From Hyphomicrobiales bacterium (GTDB lineage Bacteria > Pseudomonadota > Alphaproteobacteria > Rhizobiales > Rhizobiaceae), in the NCBI GenBank assembly GCA_900470155.1, contig UBZT01000011.1, positions 1-36,626 of the forward strand: a DNA stretch of 36,626 bases. Direction: 5' to 3'. This document shows positions 23,626 through 32,678 of the stretch, piece by piece. A program made the translations under genes and the position numbers. Numbering within the stretch: position 1 is the stretch's first letter; the number at the start of each line of letters is the position of its first letter. The notes below the pieces were generated by a model. The model searched no databases, was not told the DNA's origin, and saw only the letters and a program-made list of their open reading frames with translations.

Positions 23626-24597
23626 ATGTCTCGTACTCTCGCCGCACTGCTTCTCGCATCCGCCAGCATCTCTGCTTCCGCTCCAGCCGCGACAGCCTTC
23701 GCCGAAACAACGGTGATCACTCAGCAGGCGCCTGCAACGGTCCATTATCGCTCCATGAAAATCGATGGGGTCAACGTTTTCTATCGTGAAGCCGGCCCGG
23801 CCGACGGCCCCGTCCTCGTGCTGCTTCACGGCTTTCCGACATCGTCCCACATGTTTCGCAACCTGATCCCGTTGCTCGCAGACCGCTACCGCGTCATCGC
23901 CCCTGACTATCCGGGCTTCGGCCAGAGCGATGCGCCCGAGCACACCAAATTCGAATATTCCTTCAGCCACTATACCGATATCGTTGATACGCTGCTGTCC
24001 AAGCTCGGCGCCGCCAAATATTCGATGTATGTCATGGATTATGGCGCACCTGTCGGCTACCGGCTGGCGCTCAAGTACCCGGACCGCGTCACCGGCCTCA
24101 TCGTCCAGAACGGCAATGCCTATGACGAAGGCATTCGCGATTTCTGGAATCCGATCCGCGCCTACTGGAAGTCGGGCGCGACAAAGGACCGGGAAGCGCT
24201 CTCGGTACTCGTGGCACCCGAAACGACCAAGTTCCAGTATACCGATGGTGTCAAGGACTTGACGCGCATCAGCCCCGACAACTGGGTCCATGATCAGGCT
24301 TTGCTCGATCGGCCTGGCAACAAGGATATCCAGCTCGACCTGTTCTACGACTACCGCACCAACCTGCCTCTTTATCCGCAGTTCCAGGCCTTCTTCCGCG
24401 ACCGCAAGCCGCCGACGCTGATCGTCTGGGGCAAGAACGACCAGATCTTCCCTGAAGAAGGCGCGCATCCCTATCTGCGCGATCTTCCTGAGGCTGAGTT
24501 CCATCTTGTGGACACGGGACATTTCGCGCTCGAAGACAAGCTGGATGAGATGGCGCCGCTCATTCGAAGCTTCCTTGATCGCAAGGTCGCGAAGTAA
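23626..24597 (+). CDS. Exported alpha/beta hydrolase with Asp nucleophile (haloalkane dehalogenase/epoxide hydrolase-like)
   Basis: A 323-residue protein with an N-terminal signal peptide (about residues 1-26, ending AFA-E). The oxyanion motif is [14 protein letters not shown]. The nucleophile elbow reads VMDYGAPVG with Asp138 instead of Ser, as in haloalkane dehalogenases and epoxide hydrolases. Asp272 (GKNDQIFP) and His299 (DTGHFALED) complete the triad. Export distinguishes it from cytoplasmic dehalogenases. ATG 23626 follows TGAGGAGA. The substrate is unknown, possibly an epoxide or halogenated compound acted on in the periplasm. It lies after the LysR of the detoxification cluster. Confidence 0.88.
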   Translation: MSRTLAALLLASASISASAPAATAFAETTVITQQAPATVHYRSMKIDGVNVFYREAGPADGPVLVLLHGFPTSSHMFRNLIPLLADRYRVIAPDYPGFGQSDAPEHTKFEYSFSHYTDIVDTLLSKLGAAKYSMYVMDYGAPVGYRLALKYPDRVTGLIVQNGNAYDEGIRDFWNPIRAYWKSGATKDREALSVLVAPETTKFQYTDGVKDLTRISPDNWVHDQALLDRPGNKDIQLDLFYDYRTNLPLYPQFQAFFRDRKPPTLIVWGKNDQIFPEEGAHPYLRDLPEAEFHLVDTGHFALEDKLDEMAPLIRSFLDRKVAK

Positions 24598-24606
24598 AAC
24601 GCCGCT

Positions 24607-24642
24607 GGCTTCCTGCAACTGCCGTACTGGTTGCGGGAAGCC
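24607..24642 (+). terminator. Strong hairpin after the hydrolase gene, terminator candidate
   Basis: GGCTTCCTGCAAC pairs with GTTGCGGGAAGCC over 13 positions (one G-U pair) around a 10-base loop, 9 bases after the hydrolase stop. No U-run follows, so it may act as a transcript 3' stabiliser or weak terminator. Confidence 0.55.
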
Positions 24643-24880
24643 TCACCCGTTAGTAGCCTTCGATGTTGCAGGCGTTGAGTTGTTTTTTGAACGCCTGCTG
24701 CGTCTGGTCGGGAAACCGTTGCAGACTGGATGCCATCACTAGATGCTTATGTCGGGTAGCATTATTTAAAATCAGAGGCTTAGCTGGATTGGTCGAAGCC
24801 CAGCTGTTCGATTCCTATCAAGGCGCCCATTGTCACCACAAATCGGACGGTGATGCGGCAGGTAGAAACAGTGGTTGATT

Positions 24881-25178
24881 TCAATCCCCATCTCCTGAAA
24901 TACGCTGCAAATCGGCGTCCTCATGCATAAGGCGGCCTGGCTCCCGTCTTTCCACAAGCTTAACGATGGCGTCGGAAACGAGCTTGGCAGGTATGACGCC
25001 GTATCGGGAAAGGCGAAGTGGCAGTATTGGCGAGAGCGTGGCCAGGACGTGCTGTGCAACCGTTCCCAAACCGTCGTCTCGCTACGTTGACCGCGCAGAA
25101 AGCCTGGGCGGATGACGTCGATCCGCTCGAAGCCAAGCCGGGTGGCCGCCCGTTCAATAGCGCCCTTGGTGACCTGAG
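24881..25178 (-). pseudogene. Frameshifted C-terminal remnant of an NAD(P)-binding epimerase-like protein (HTATIP2/YbjT type)
   Basis: Reading the minus strand, the first frame gives TKGAIERAATRLGFERIDVI and then RPGFLRGQRSE, the catalytic-lysine helix and following strand of atypical SDR proteins like HTATIP2. After about base 25065 the homology moves to another frame (GTVAQHVLATLSPILPLRL, then IPAKLVSDAIVKL and PGR), ending at a stop at 24881. The N-terminal nucleotide-binding half is missing; nothing similar is seen before 25178. One frameshift plus truncation makes this a decayed gene. The 24643-24880 stretch shows no recognisable coding remnant. Confidence 0.7.
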
Positions 25179-25250
25179 ATCCACTTTCCCTCCATTTTTC
25201 GGGAGAGTCTTGGGTCTACATGCCGAATAATGCAGGTAGACCCACTTAAA

Positions 25251-26300
25251 TCATTTCGATGCAGTGATTTCGGTCACGACACTTGAGACGCGCGGCAGGT
25301 CTGCGCCGAGGTCACGGAAGGTTTCGAACTTCGAGAGTTCGTCGGGTGTGAGCGCCAGATTGGGAAACTTCTTGATATGGTCTTGCGACACGGTTTCCAT
25401 CGAGACGCGATTGGGTACCTTGAATGTGAGGGTGTCGACCACCCATTTCTGGTTTTCAGGCTGGAGTACGAAGTTGATGAACTTTTGGGCCGCTTCCTTG
25501 TGTTCGGTGGCAGACGGAATGACCATCACGTCGATGTAGAAGTCGGAGCCTTCCTTGGGAACGACAAACTTGACATTGGGGTTCTCGGCGATCGCAAAGT
25601 TGCACCAGCCGTCCCAGGCATGGGCCATCACTGCCTCGCCCGAAACGAGCTTCGAGAACATGGTGTTGTTGTCGTAGGCTAGCAGCGTCTTCTTCGCGTT
25701 GATCAGGTCGGCCTTGACCTCTTCAAGATGCGCAGCATCGACGTCGTTGACGGAATATCCGTTCGCCAATTGGCCTGCTGCGAGAAGCCAGCGGTCCGTG
25801 GAGATCATGGTGATCTTGCCCTTGATCTCGTCCTTCGGGTTCAGCAAGTCCTGCCAGCTGTCCGGCGCGAAGGACATCAGATCAGATCGGTAGCAAAGTC
25901 CCGTCGTGCCCCACGAATACGGTATGGAATAGACATTCCCCGGATCGTATTGCAGCTTCGTGGCGACATCGTAGAGATTGGACAGGTTCGGAAGTTTGGA
26001 GTGATCGATTTCGCTGATCAGGTTTAGCTTCTGCAGGGCTTCGGCAAAGGGCGACGAAACGAAGACGACGTCGAATCCGGTCCCGTTGCCGGCGACGATC
26101 TTGCCCATAGATTCTTCGTTGGTGCTGGTCGTGACCAGCTCAACGTCGATGCCCGTCTCAGCCTTGAAACGGGTCAAAATGTCTTCCGGCATATAGTTCG
26201 CGAAATTCATCACGGTGATCTGTTCGGCATTGGCGCCGGTGCTCATAGCGACAGTCGCCATTGCACCCCACAAGAGGGTAGAGACCAAAGATTTCTTCAT
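25251..26300 (-). CDS. Polyamine-type ABC transporter binding protein (PotD/PotF family)
   Basis: A 349-residue periplasmic protein with a signal peptide (about 25 residues, ending ANA-E). It follows with ITVMNFANYMPEDILTRFKAETGI, the start typical of PotD/PotF, and then YSIPYSWGTTGLCYR and AWDGWCNFA in the ligand cleft. It belongs with the PotABC-type genes at 29589-32288. It is the last gene of that operon, after two dehydrogenase genes, an order that couples uptake to oxidation. The ligand may be a polyamine, but the choline-dehydrogenase-like neighbours argue for an amino alcohol or quaternary amine. Confidence 0.9.
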   Translation of the reverse strand: MKKSLVSTLLWGAMATVAMSTGANAEQITVMNFANYMPEDILTRFKAETGIDVELVTTSTNEESMGKIVAGNGTGFDVVFVSSPFAEALQKLNLISEIDHSKLPNLSNLYDVATKLQYDPGNVYSIPYSWGTTGLCYRSDLMSFAPDSWQDLLNPKDEIKGKITMISTDRWLLAAGQLANGYSVNDVDAAHLEEVKADLINAKKTLLAYDNNTMFSKLVSGEAVMAHAWDGWCNFAIAENPNVKFVVPKEGSDFYIDVMVIPSATEHKEAAQKFINFVLQPENQKWVVDTLTFKVPNRVSMETVSQDHIKKFPNLALTPDELSKFETFRDLGADLPRVSSVVTEITASK

Positions 26301-26401
26301 GTTAATTCCCCGCTCCGTTGATTGTGTTTGTTGCAGTCCTACTCAGTTCCCTATTCGAGCTTAGAACCGAGATTACGTTCGCCCCAGTTGGACAGCGGTT
26401 G

Positions 26402-27865
26402 TCAGAAGACGCTGACGACCTGATCTGCCTCCACATAGACGCTCTTGATTTGCGTGTAGTGATCGAGCGCTGCAGTCGCGCATTCCCGGCCCACGCCCGA
26501 CGATTTCACGCCGCCGAAAGGAACTTCCACGGGTGCCAGATTGTAGTTGTTGATCCAGACCATGCCGGCCTCCAGGCGTTTTGCGACGCGATGGCCCCGG
26601 GCGATATCCTGTGTGAACACGCCTCCAGCCAAACCGAATTCAGTGTCGTTTGCGCGCGCGATGACCTCTTCTTCCGTGTCGAATGCAAGGATCGACATGA
26701 CCGGGCCGAAGATCTCCTCACGCGCCAGCCGCATGTTGTCGGTCACCTGGGTGAATATGGTGGGTTCGATCCAGAAGCCGCCTTCCATGCCCTGCATGTT
26801 GGGAATGCCGCCACCATAATGCAGGACCGCACCTTCCTCTTTGCCGATGTCGATGTAGCTGCGAACCTTGGACTGCTGAGCTTGGCTGACCAAAGGCCCC
26901 ATGGTCACGGAGGGATCGAAGGGGTCGCCAATCTTGATGTTGCGCGTGCGTTCCGTAATCTTCTCGACCATCTGGTCATGGATTGCGCGCTGGAGGAAAA
27001 CACGTGTACCGTTTGTGCAGATCTGGCCTGTCGAATAGAAGTTTGCCATCAGAACACCGCTTGCGGCGTTGTCGATGCTGGCGTCGTCAAACACGATGAT
27101 CGGCGATTTTCCGCCCAGTTCCATCGTGCCATGCTTCATCATGGAACCCGCGAGGCCGAGTACCTTTTTCCCGGTCGGGACCGAACCTGTCAGGGACACC
27201 TTGGCTGTGTCAGGGTGAGCAACGAGCGCATGGCCGACGTTTCCAAAGCCCTGCAGGACATTGAAAAGGCCATTTGGCAAACCGGCGTCGCGGTAGATCT
27301 CCGCCAGGAGCAGGGCTGAGAGCGGTGAGTTCTCGGAGGGCTTGAAAACCATGGCGTTTCCGGCCGCCAGGGCGGGCGCCGATTTCCAGCCGGCGCCTTG
27401 GAATGGGTAATTCCAGGCGCCGATGCCGACGCAGACCCCCAAAGGCTCACGCTGGGTATAGGCAAAGGAGCTGCCAAGCGAAATCGACTGTCCGTTGTAG
27501 CTGGCGATCACGCCGCTGTAGAATTCCAGCGCTTCGGCAACCGATACCGCATCGACATACATCGTCTCCGAGACGGCCCGGCCGGTATCGAGCGATTCAA
27601 TTCGAGCGATCTCGTCGTTGCGCTCGCGCACCAGATCGTGAGCACGTCTCAGGATGCGAGCGCGTTCGATCGGCCGCAATGCGCCCCATTCGCCTTGCGC
27701 GCGTTTGGCAGCGGCGACTGCGCGTTCGATAAGAGCTGGTGTGGCCGCATGAAGCGTTGCGATGACCTCTCCGGTCGCGGGATACACGACCTGGAGTGTG
27801 GCGCCCGCTTCGTCCTCGACATACTCACCGTCAATATAGTGCGATGCAGTCGGCTGAGCTCTCAT
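26402..27865 (-). CDS. Betaine aldehyde dehydrogenase-like enzyme
   Basis: A 487-residue ALDH of the BetB/aminoaldehyde group. It shows [21 protein letters not shown], the catalytic Glu in MELGGKSPI, the catalytic Cys in [23 protein letters not shown] and the C-terminal [12 protein letters not shown]. It likely oxidises the aldehyde made by the neighbouring GMC alcohol dehydrogenase (31-base gap) to an acid such as a betaine. Substrate is inferred from family and context. A binding-protein gene of the same operon follows after about 100 bases. Confidence 0.92.
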   Translation of the reverse strand: MRAQPTASHYIDGEYVEDEAGATLQVVYPATGEVIATLHAATPALIERAVAAAKRAQGEWGALRPIERARILRRAHDLVRERNDEIARIESLDTGRAVSETMYVDAVSVAEALEFYSGVIASYNGQSISLGSSFAYTQREPLGVCVGIGAWNYPFQGAGWKSAPALAAGNAMVFKPSENSPLSALLLAEIYRDAGLPNGLFNVLQGFGNVGHALVAHPDTAKVSLTGSVPTGKKVLGLAGSMMKHGTMELGGKSPIIVFDDASIDNAASGVLMANFYSTGQICTNGTRVFLQRAIHDQMVEKITERTRNIKIGDPFDPSVTMGPLVSQAQQSKVRSYIDIGKEEGAVLHYGGGIPNMQGMEGGFWIEPTIFTQVTDNMRLAREEIFGPVMSILAFDTEEEVIARANDTEFGLAGGVFTQDIARGHRVAKRLEAGMVWINNYNLAPVEVPFGGVKSSGVGRECATAALDHYTQIKSVYVEADQVVSVF

Positions 27866-27896
27866 TTTTCTACCCCTTCAGAAGCAATACGGATCT

Positions 27897-29576
27897 TCAG
27901 TCTCGATTGGTTGGCGGGTTGCGATAGGCGGGAGCATCCGATGGCGCGAGCAGCGCATTTCCCAGGATCATGTCTGCCGCTCGCTCGGCGATCATGATCG
28001 TGGGTGCGTTGGTGTTGCCGTTCGTCGGACGCGGCATGACCGAAGCATCGACAACCCGAAGCCCCTGGATGCCATGCACCTTCAGCTGCCCGTCAACGAC
28101 AGCGCCTGATCCTTCGCCCATTCTGCAGGTGCCTGCATAATGATAGCCGGTCTCGGCATGCGCGCGGATGTAGCTGTCCAGATAGGTATCGTCGTCCAAT
28201 GCGCGACCCGGATGGATCATTTCGCCGCGATATTCCGACAGTGCGGGCATTTCCAGAATCTCAAAAGACTTCCGGATCGAGGACCGCGCATCGATCCAAT
28301 CCCGTTCGGTTGCGAGGTAGTTTGGCTGGATCACCGGGTGATCTTCGGCGCGAGACGATTTGAGTTTGATCCAGCCCCTGCTTTCAGGCAGTCCTGGGCT
28401 CAGATGAACCTGAAAACTATGGCCGGGAGCCGATACCCGCCCACTGTATTCCGCGGCCAGCGCAACGAAATGCAAATGGGTGTCAACATAGGGCTTGTCG
28501 TCGCTCGACTTTAGAAAACCGCCGGCTTCGAAGAAGTTCGATGCGCCGAGGCCGCTTTGTGTCGTGAACCACTTGGCGCCGATCATGGCCTGGTTCAGCG
28601 GTTTCGTCGCGCTGAAGTAGGACACAGGCTTCTTGCATGTGTAGGACACAATCCATTCCAGGTGGTCGCCGAGGTTCTTGCCCACACCTTCCAGATCGAC
28701 GATCGGTTCGATCCCATGCTTTCCAAGCTCGTCGGCATCTCCGATGCCGGACAGCATCAGGAGCTGGGGCGACTGGATTGCCCCTGCGCACAAGATGACC
28801 TCACGCTCGACTTTTGCCGTGTGCGTCTTGCCTTCACTTTTATAGGTTATGCTGTCCGTGCGTCGGTTCAGGCACTTGATCTGCCCCACCATCGCGCCGG
28901 TTATGACGGTGAGGTTGGGACGGTGCTTCATCACGGAGTGAAGGTATGCCCGAGACGCGCTTTCACGAACGCCGTTGTGGATCGTCGCGTCGAAGTAGCC
29001 GAAGCCTTCCTGACGGTAGCCGTTTACGTCTTCTGCCTTTTGGTGGCCGGCCTCGTAGGCCGCTTCCAGAAACACCTGATAGAGCGGGCTCTCGGGCTTG
29101 CCCCGGCTCACATGCAAGGGGCCACTATCTCCACGATACTCGTTGCCGCCTTCGGCATAGGTCTCGGACCGTTTGAAATAGGGAAGGCAATCGGCGTAGG
29201 TCCAATGATCGAGTCCCGGCTCCGAAGCCCAGGTGTCAAAATCCATTGCATTGCCGCGCACATAGACCATCCCGTTGATGGTAGATGATCCGCCAAGGCC
29301 CTTGCCGCGGAAAAATGCAAACTCCCTGTTGTTCAGCTGCTCAACGGGTTCGCTCTTGAACTGCCAGTTATAGGTTGTCCCATTGAGCGGATAGACCAGG
29401 GCTGCAGGCATCGTGATCCTGAAGTCCCAGCGACGATCCGGCCCGCCGGCTTCGAGGACCAGTACCTTTATCTTGGGATCTGCGCTCAATCGGTTGGCCA
29501 GCACGCTTCCCGCGGAGCCTGCGCCGACGACAATGTAGTCGAATCGTTCGGTATCTTGCATCGAAGGTGGTTCCAT
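27897..29576 (-). CDS. GMC-family alcohol dehydrogenase, choline dehydrogenase-like
   Basis: A 559-residue FAD flavoprotein. The dinucleotide motif is YIVVGAGSAGSVLANRLS near the N terminus. The GMC signature is GKGLGGSSTINGMVYVRG, the second signature GAIQSPQLLMLSGIG, and the C-terminal catalytic His lies in HYAGTCRMG, before NTNAPTIMIAERAAD. I chose ATG 29576, preceded by GGACGGAG; GTG 29588 or ATG 29561 are possible. Family members oxidise choline or other alcohols, passing electrons to quinone. It lies between the transporter ATPase gene (12 bases away) and the ALDH gene, giving alcohol-aldehyde-acid oxidation. Confidence 0.92.
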   Translation of the reverse strand: MEPPSMQDTERFDYIVVGAGSAGSVLANRLSADPKIKVLVLEAGGPDRRWDFRITMPAALVYPLNGTTYNWQFKSEPVEQLNNREFAFFRGKGLGGSSTINGMVYVRGNAMDFDTWASEPGLDHWTYADCLPYFKRSETYAEGGNEYRGDSGPLHVSRGKPESPLYQVFLEAAYEAGHQKAEDVNGYRQEGFGYFDATIHNGVRESASRAYLHSVMKHRPNLTVITGAMVGQIKCLNRRTDSITYKSEGKTHTAKVEREVILCAGAIQSPQLLMLSGIGDADELGKHGIEPIVDLEGVGKNLGDHLEWIVSYTCKKPVSYFSATKPLNQAMIGAKWFTTQSGLGASNFFEAGGFLKSSDDKPYVDTHLHFVALAAEYSGRVSAPGHSFQVHLSPGLPESRGWIKLKSSRAEDHPVIQPNYLATERDWIDARSSIRKSFEILEMPALSEYRGEMIHPGRALDDDTYLDSYIRAHAETGYHYAGTCRMGEGSGAVVDGQLKVHGIQGLRVVDASVMPRPTNGNTNAPTIMIAERAADMILGNALLAPSDAPAYRNPPTNRD

Positions 29577-29588
29577 CTCTCCGTCCAC

Positions 29589-30653
29589 TTAGGCGCTGAG
29601 AACACGCGCATCCGCGTCATTCCAGCCGAGCCATACGGATGTGTTGATACTGATTTTGTCGGTTAGATTGCTGGAGGCCGGCACTTTTGCGACGACGAGA
29701 TCAAGGTCCCTGGCAAGCCGGACATGAAGATTGATGTCCTGACCGTGATAGGCGACCTCTTCGACGACCCCAACAAAACCGTTCTCATGGAGTGGTGAAC
29801 GTTCCATGGAGACGTGAATGCGCTCTGGCCTCAGGGAATAGGTGATGCTGCCATTGACGTCGTTACGGGAGCCAATTTTTCCGAGGAATGGCACTTCCAG
29901 CTGGCCGCCGTTTGCCGAGGCGGGAAGGAAGTTGGTCGTACCAATGAAATCGGCGACAAATTTGTTTGCCGGCCATTCGTAAAGTTCGGCCGCAGTGCCA
30001 ATCTGCTCGATCTTGCCGGCGCGCATCAGGGCGATGCGATCGGCCATAACAAGGGCTTCTTCCTGATCGTGGGTGACGACGATGAAGGTGATCCCCATCT
30101 CGTGTTGGAGCCGCTTCAGTTCCAGCTGCATCGTGCCTCGCAATTTCTTGTCGAGGGCACCCAGTGGCTCGTCGAGCAACAGGACCCTTGGCCGCATGAC
30201 GAGCGCGCGCGCAAGAGCGACACGCTGGCGCTGGCCACCGGACAGCTGGTTTGGCCGGCGTTTGGCGAAGTTGGTCAGATGCGTTGCGGAGAGAATATCG
30301 TCCACGCGTGACGTTATTTCACGCTTGGCAACGCCCGATACTTCCAGGCCATACCTAACGTTTTCTTCCACGCTCATGTGCGGGAAGAGGGCGTAGGACT
30401 GAAACATCATGTTGATCGGGCGTTTGCGCGCGGGCACATCGATCAAATCGACGTCGTCGAGCAACATTTTGCCACTGAACGGAGCCTCGAACCCTGCAAT
30501 GGTGCGAAGAAGGGTACTTTTGCCGCAACCGGATGGACCCAGCAGGGCGAAGAATTCGCCTTCGCGAAAGTCAATGGAGACATTGTCGACCGCAGTGAAT
30601 ACTCCATATCTCACAGAGAGGTTGCGGATCTGGATGGAGGGTTTGGTGGTCAT
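29589..30653 (-). CDS. PotA-type ABC importer ATPase
   Basis: A 354-residue ATPase with Walker A GPSGCGKST, signature LSGGQRQR, Walker B VLLLDEPLGALD and switch VTHDQEEA. A C-terminal TOBE domain (about 240-350) is typical of PotA/PotG. Its start overlaps the PotC-type gene stop (ATGA), and the GMC dehydrogenase follows within 12 bases. It powers the importer formed by the two permeases and the binding protein at 25251-26300. Confidence 0.94.
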   Translation of the reverse strand: MTTKPSIQIRNLSVRYGVFTAVDNVSIDFREGEFFALLGPSGCGKSTLLRTIAGFEAPFSGKMLLDDVDLIDVPARKRPINMMFQSYALFPHMSVEENVRYGLEVSGVAKREITSRVDDILSATHLTNFAKRRPNQLSGGQRQRVALARALVMRPRVLLLDEPLGALDKKLRGTMQLELKRLQHEMGITFIVVTHDQEEALVMADRIALMRAGKIEQIGTAAELYEWPANKFVADFIGTTNFLPASANGGQLEVPFLGKIGSRNDVNGSITYSLRPERIHVSMERSPLHENGFVGVVEEVAYHGQDINLHVRLARDLDLVVAKVPASSNLTDKISINTSVWLGWNDADARVLSA

Positions 30654-31432
30654 TGTTCTGTCAAAACCTCTCGATTAAGCCGCTGTGCAATCAGCACCAG
30701 GCAGAAGCTCACGCCGATGATCACGGTCGCGATGGCGTTGATCTCCGGCGTAATGCCGAACCGGATCATAGAGTAGATATGCATGGGAAGGGTTTGTGAT
30801 GCGCTGGTGGGACCGGCGGTGAAAAACGCGATTACGAATTCGTCGAAAGAGAGGGTGAACGAGAGCAGTGCTCCTGCAACGACGCCTGGCAAGATGATAG
30901 GTAACGTCACACGCCAGAATGTTGTCCAGCGCGATGCACCCAGATCAATCGATGCTTCGATCAGCGCGTGATCAAAGCCGTTGAGACGTGTTCTCACGAT
31001 TGCACAGACGAACGCTATGTTGAACACGGCGTGTGATAGTACAATCGAGTGCAATCCGAGCGAGAATTTCAGTGCCGTGTAGAAAGAGAGAAGCGATATT
31101 GCAAGGACGATGTCCGGGATAACCATTGGAACGAAGAGGAAAGCATCAAGTTTGGCTGATGGCCTCATCCGTTCAATTCCCATCGCCAGCAGCGTACCGA
31201 GTGCGGTGGCGATGGCGGTTGAGGTGAGCGCAACGATCATTGTGTTGAGGGTGGGGCGCCACATTTTCTGATCTTGGAAGAGGACGCCGTACCACTTCAG
31301 GGAGAAGCCGCCCCAGGATGTTGGCAAGCCGGAAGCATTGAAGCTCAGAACGATGAGGACGAGGATCGGGCCGTACAGAAAAAGGAATGTCAGCCACAGA
31401 TGTATATTTAATGCTTGCGAACGCCTACGCAT
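30650..31432 (-). CDS. PotC/PotI-type importer permease
   Basis: A 260-residue inner-membrane protein with about six transmembrane segments. The EAA coupling loop is EASIDLGASRWTTFWRVTLP, ending the usual ...P-I-I-L-PG. The N terminus has LNIHLWLTFLFLYGPILVLI. ATG 31432 was preferred to an upstream in-frame codon because the product then overlaps the PotB-type gene by only 8 bases. It pairs with the permease at 31425-32288. Confidence 0.92.
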   Translation of the reverse strand: MRRRSQALNIHLWLTFLFLYGPILVLIVLSFNASGLPTSWGGFSLKWYGVLFQDQKMWRPTLNTMIVALTSTAIATALGTLLAMGIERMRPSAKLDAFLFVPMVIPDIVLAISLLSFYTALKFSLGLHSIVLSHAVFNIAFVCAIVRTRLNGFDHALIEASIDLGASRWTTFWRVTLPIILPGVVAGALLSFTLSFDEFVIAFFTAGPTSASQTLPMHIYSMIRFGITPEINAIATVIIGVSFCLVLIAQRLNREVLTEQ

Positions 31433-32288
31433 TGGTGGTGCCCTTCTCCATCTTCTGCAGGCGTCCTGCCAAATATGTCTGCACAAGAAGCAGGGCCATC
31501 ATCACGGTGATCAGGGTGAGGGCCAAGGCAGAGCCGAAAGGCCAGTCACGGGCGGACATGAACTGGTCGTAGATGGCGTTGCCGACCATCTTGATCTGTC
31601 CACCGCCCAACAGATCTGGGGTGATGAAGTTGCCGATCGAAAGCACGAAAACGAAAACGCCGCCGGCTGCAATGCCGGGAATAGTCATCGGGAGCGTGAT
31701 GCGACGGAATGTGGTGAACCCTGACGCGCCGAGGTCCTCGCTTGCTTCCAAAATCTCATGGTTGAGGCGCTGTATGGAGGAGTAGACGGCCAACACAACG
31801 AACGGCAGATAGTTGTAGACGAGGCCGAGAATGATGGCGGACTCGTTGTACAAGAGAGGAAGTGGCTCTGTGATGATGCCGGCGCCCTGCAATGCGCCAT
31901 TCACCAACCCGGTTCGGTTGAGAAGAACCAGCCAAGCGTAGGTCCTGATGAGATAGTTGCTCCAAAACGGCAGGATCACCATGAAAAGAGCTGGCATTTG
32001 CCACCGTCTGCCAAGTCTGGAAATCGCATAGGCGGCTGGATAACCGATCAGGAGCGAAATGACGGCAGCAGCCAATGCAATGCGTGCTGACGTCAGGAAT
32101 ATGTCGACATAGATGTCGTCGGCGACGCGCTGTAGCGTGGCAAGTGTGAAACCTGGCACCACGCCGCCATAGACGCCGCGCGTCATAAACGCATAGGCGA
32201 GTACGAGCGATGTCGGGATAATCAAAAATATAGTCAGCCATGCAGCTCCCGGCAGGAGCAGCAAAGCGGTTGTCAACCTCTTGCCCAT
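31425..32288 (-). CDS. PotB/PotH-type importer permease
   Basis: A 287-residue permease. Transmembrane segment 1 is LLLLPGAAWLTIFLIIPTSL, preceded by the short basic N terminus MGKR; the EAA loop is EASEDLGASGFTTFRRITLP, followed by MTIPGIAAG. ATG 32288 has GGGAAAG 7 bases upstream. It is the first gene of the six-gene minus-strand operon, whose promoter lies in the gap to the TetR gene at 32679. Confidence 0.92.
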   Translation of the reverse strand: MGKRLTTALLLLPGAAWLTIFLIIPTSLVLAYAFMTRGVYGGVVPGFTLATLQRVADDIYVDIFLTSARIALAAAVISLLIGYPAAYAISRLGRRWQMPALFMVILPFWSNYLIRTYAWLVLLNRTGLVNGALQGAGIITEPLPLLYNESAIILGLVYNYLPFVVLAVYSSIQRLNHEILEASEDLGASGFTTFRRITLPMTIPGIAAGGVFVFVLSIGNFITPDLLGGGQIKMVGNAIYDQFMSARDWPFGSALALTLITVMMALLLVQTYLAGRLQKMEKGTTNA

Positions 32289-32408
32289 GTGACTTTCCCA
32301 GTCATGCGGATATGCAGGGTAGACGTGACCATTTCTGGCGAACAACGATGCCCTATGGCCCCTGCATATACGGCTTATGAAATTCCCCGGGTTTCGGTCG
32401 ATTAAATG

Positions 32409-32445
32409 CTGACCGAGCGATTGTATTTTTGTACCCGTGGGTCAG
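32409..32445. promoter_or_regulatory. Inverted CTGACC/GGTCAG pair, secondary TetR site candidate
   Basis: CTGACC at 32409-32414 and GGTCAG at 32440-32445 carry the same half-sites as the palindrome at 32461-32487, with a 25-base AT-rich spacer that could hold the operon promoter. The matching half-sites suggest a second binding place for the same regulator. Confidence 0.35.
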
Positions 32446-32460
32446 AATATGGCGAATATT

Positions 32461-32487
32461 GACATCCTGGTCAAGTGACCAGATGTC
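32461..32487. promoter_or_regulatory. Strong palindrome, TetR operator candidate for the amine operon
   Basis: CTGGTCA-AG-TGACCAG (32467-32482) is a perfect 7-bp dyad. It is flanked by GACAT (32461-32465) and ATGTC (32483-32487), which extend the palindrome with a single unpaired C. The length and symmetry are typical of TetR-family operators. It lies 173 bases before the first permease gene and 192 before the TetR ATG. Confidence 0.65.
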
Positions 32488-32678
32488 ATGTCGGATATTT
32501 TCTAGAGGATCACTGAGGCGGCTCGGGCTGTGTGACGTTCAGTGCTCTGCGGGTGGGAGGTTTCCGGCTAAAGCCGGTTCGCAATTCCGCTAGGTCGGTA
32601 TTTGAAACAGGCGCGGACGCATTTACCGAGCTGCTGACCAGAGTGCATGACAGACTATGGATCAGGCGAAGGATTACT

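Noticed and set aside
26318..27319. Long plus-strand open frame opposite the betaine-aldehyde-dehydrogenase-like gene
   Set aside because: Antisense shadow: the minus strand carries the catalytic Glu and Cys motifs of an ALDH across the same bases.
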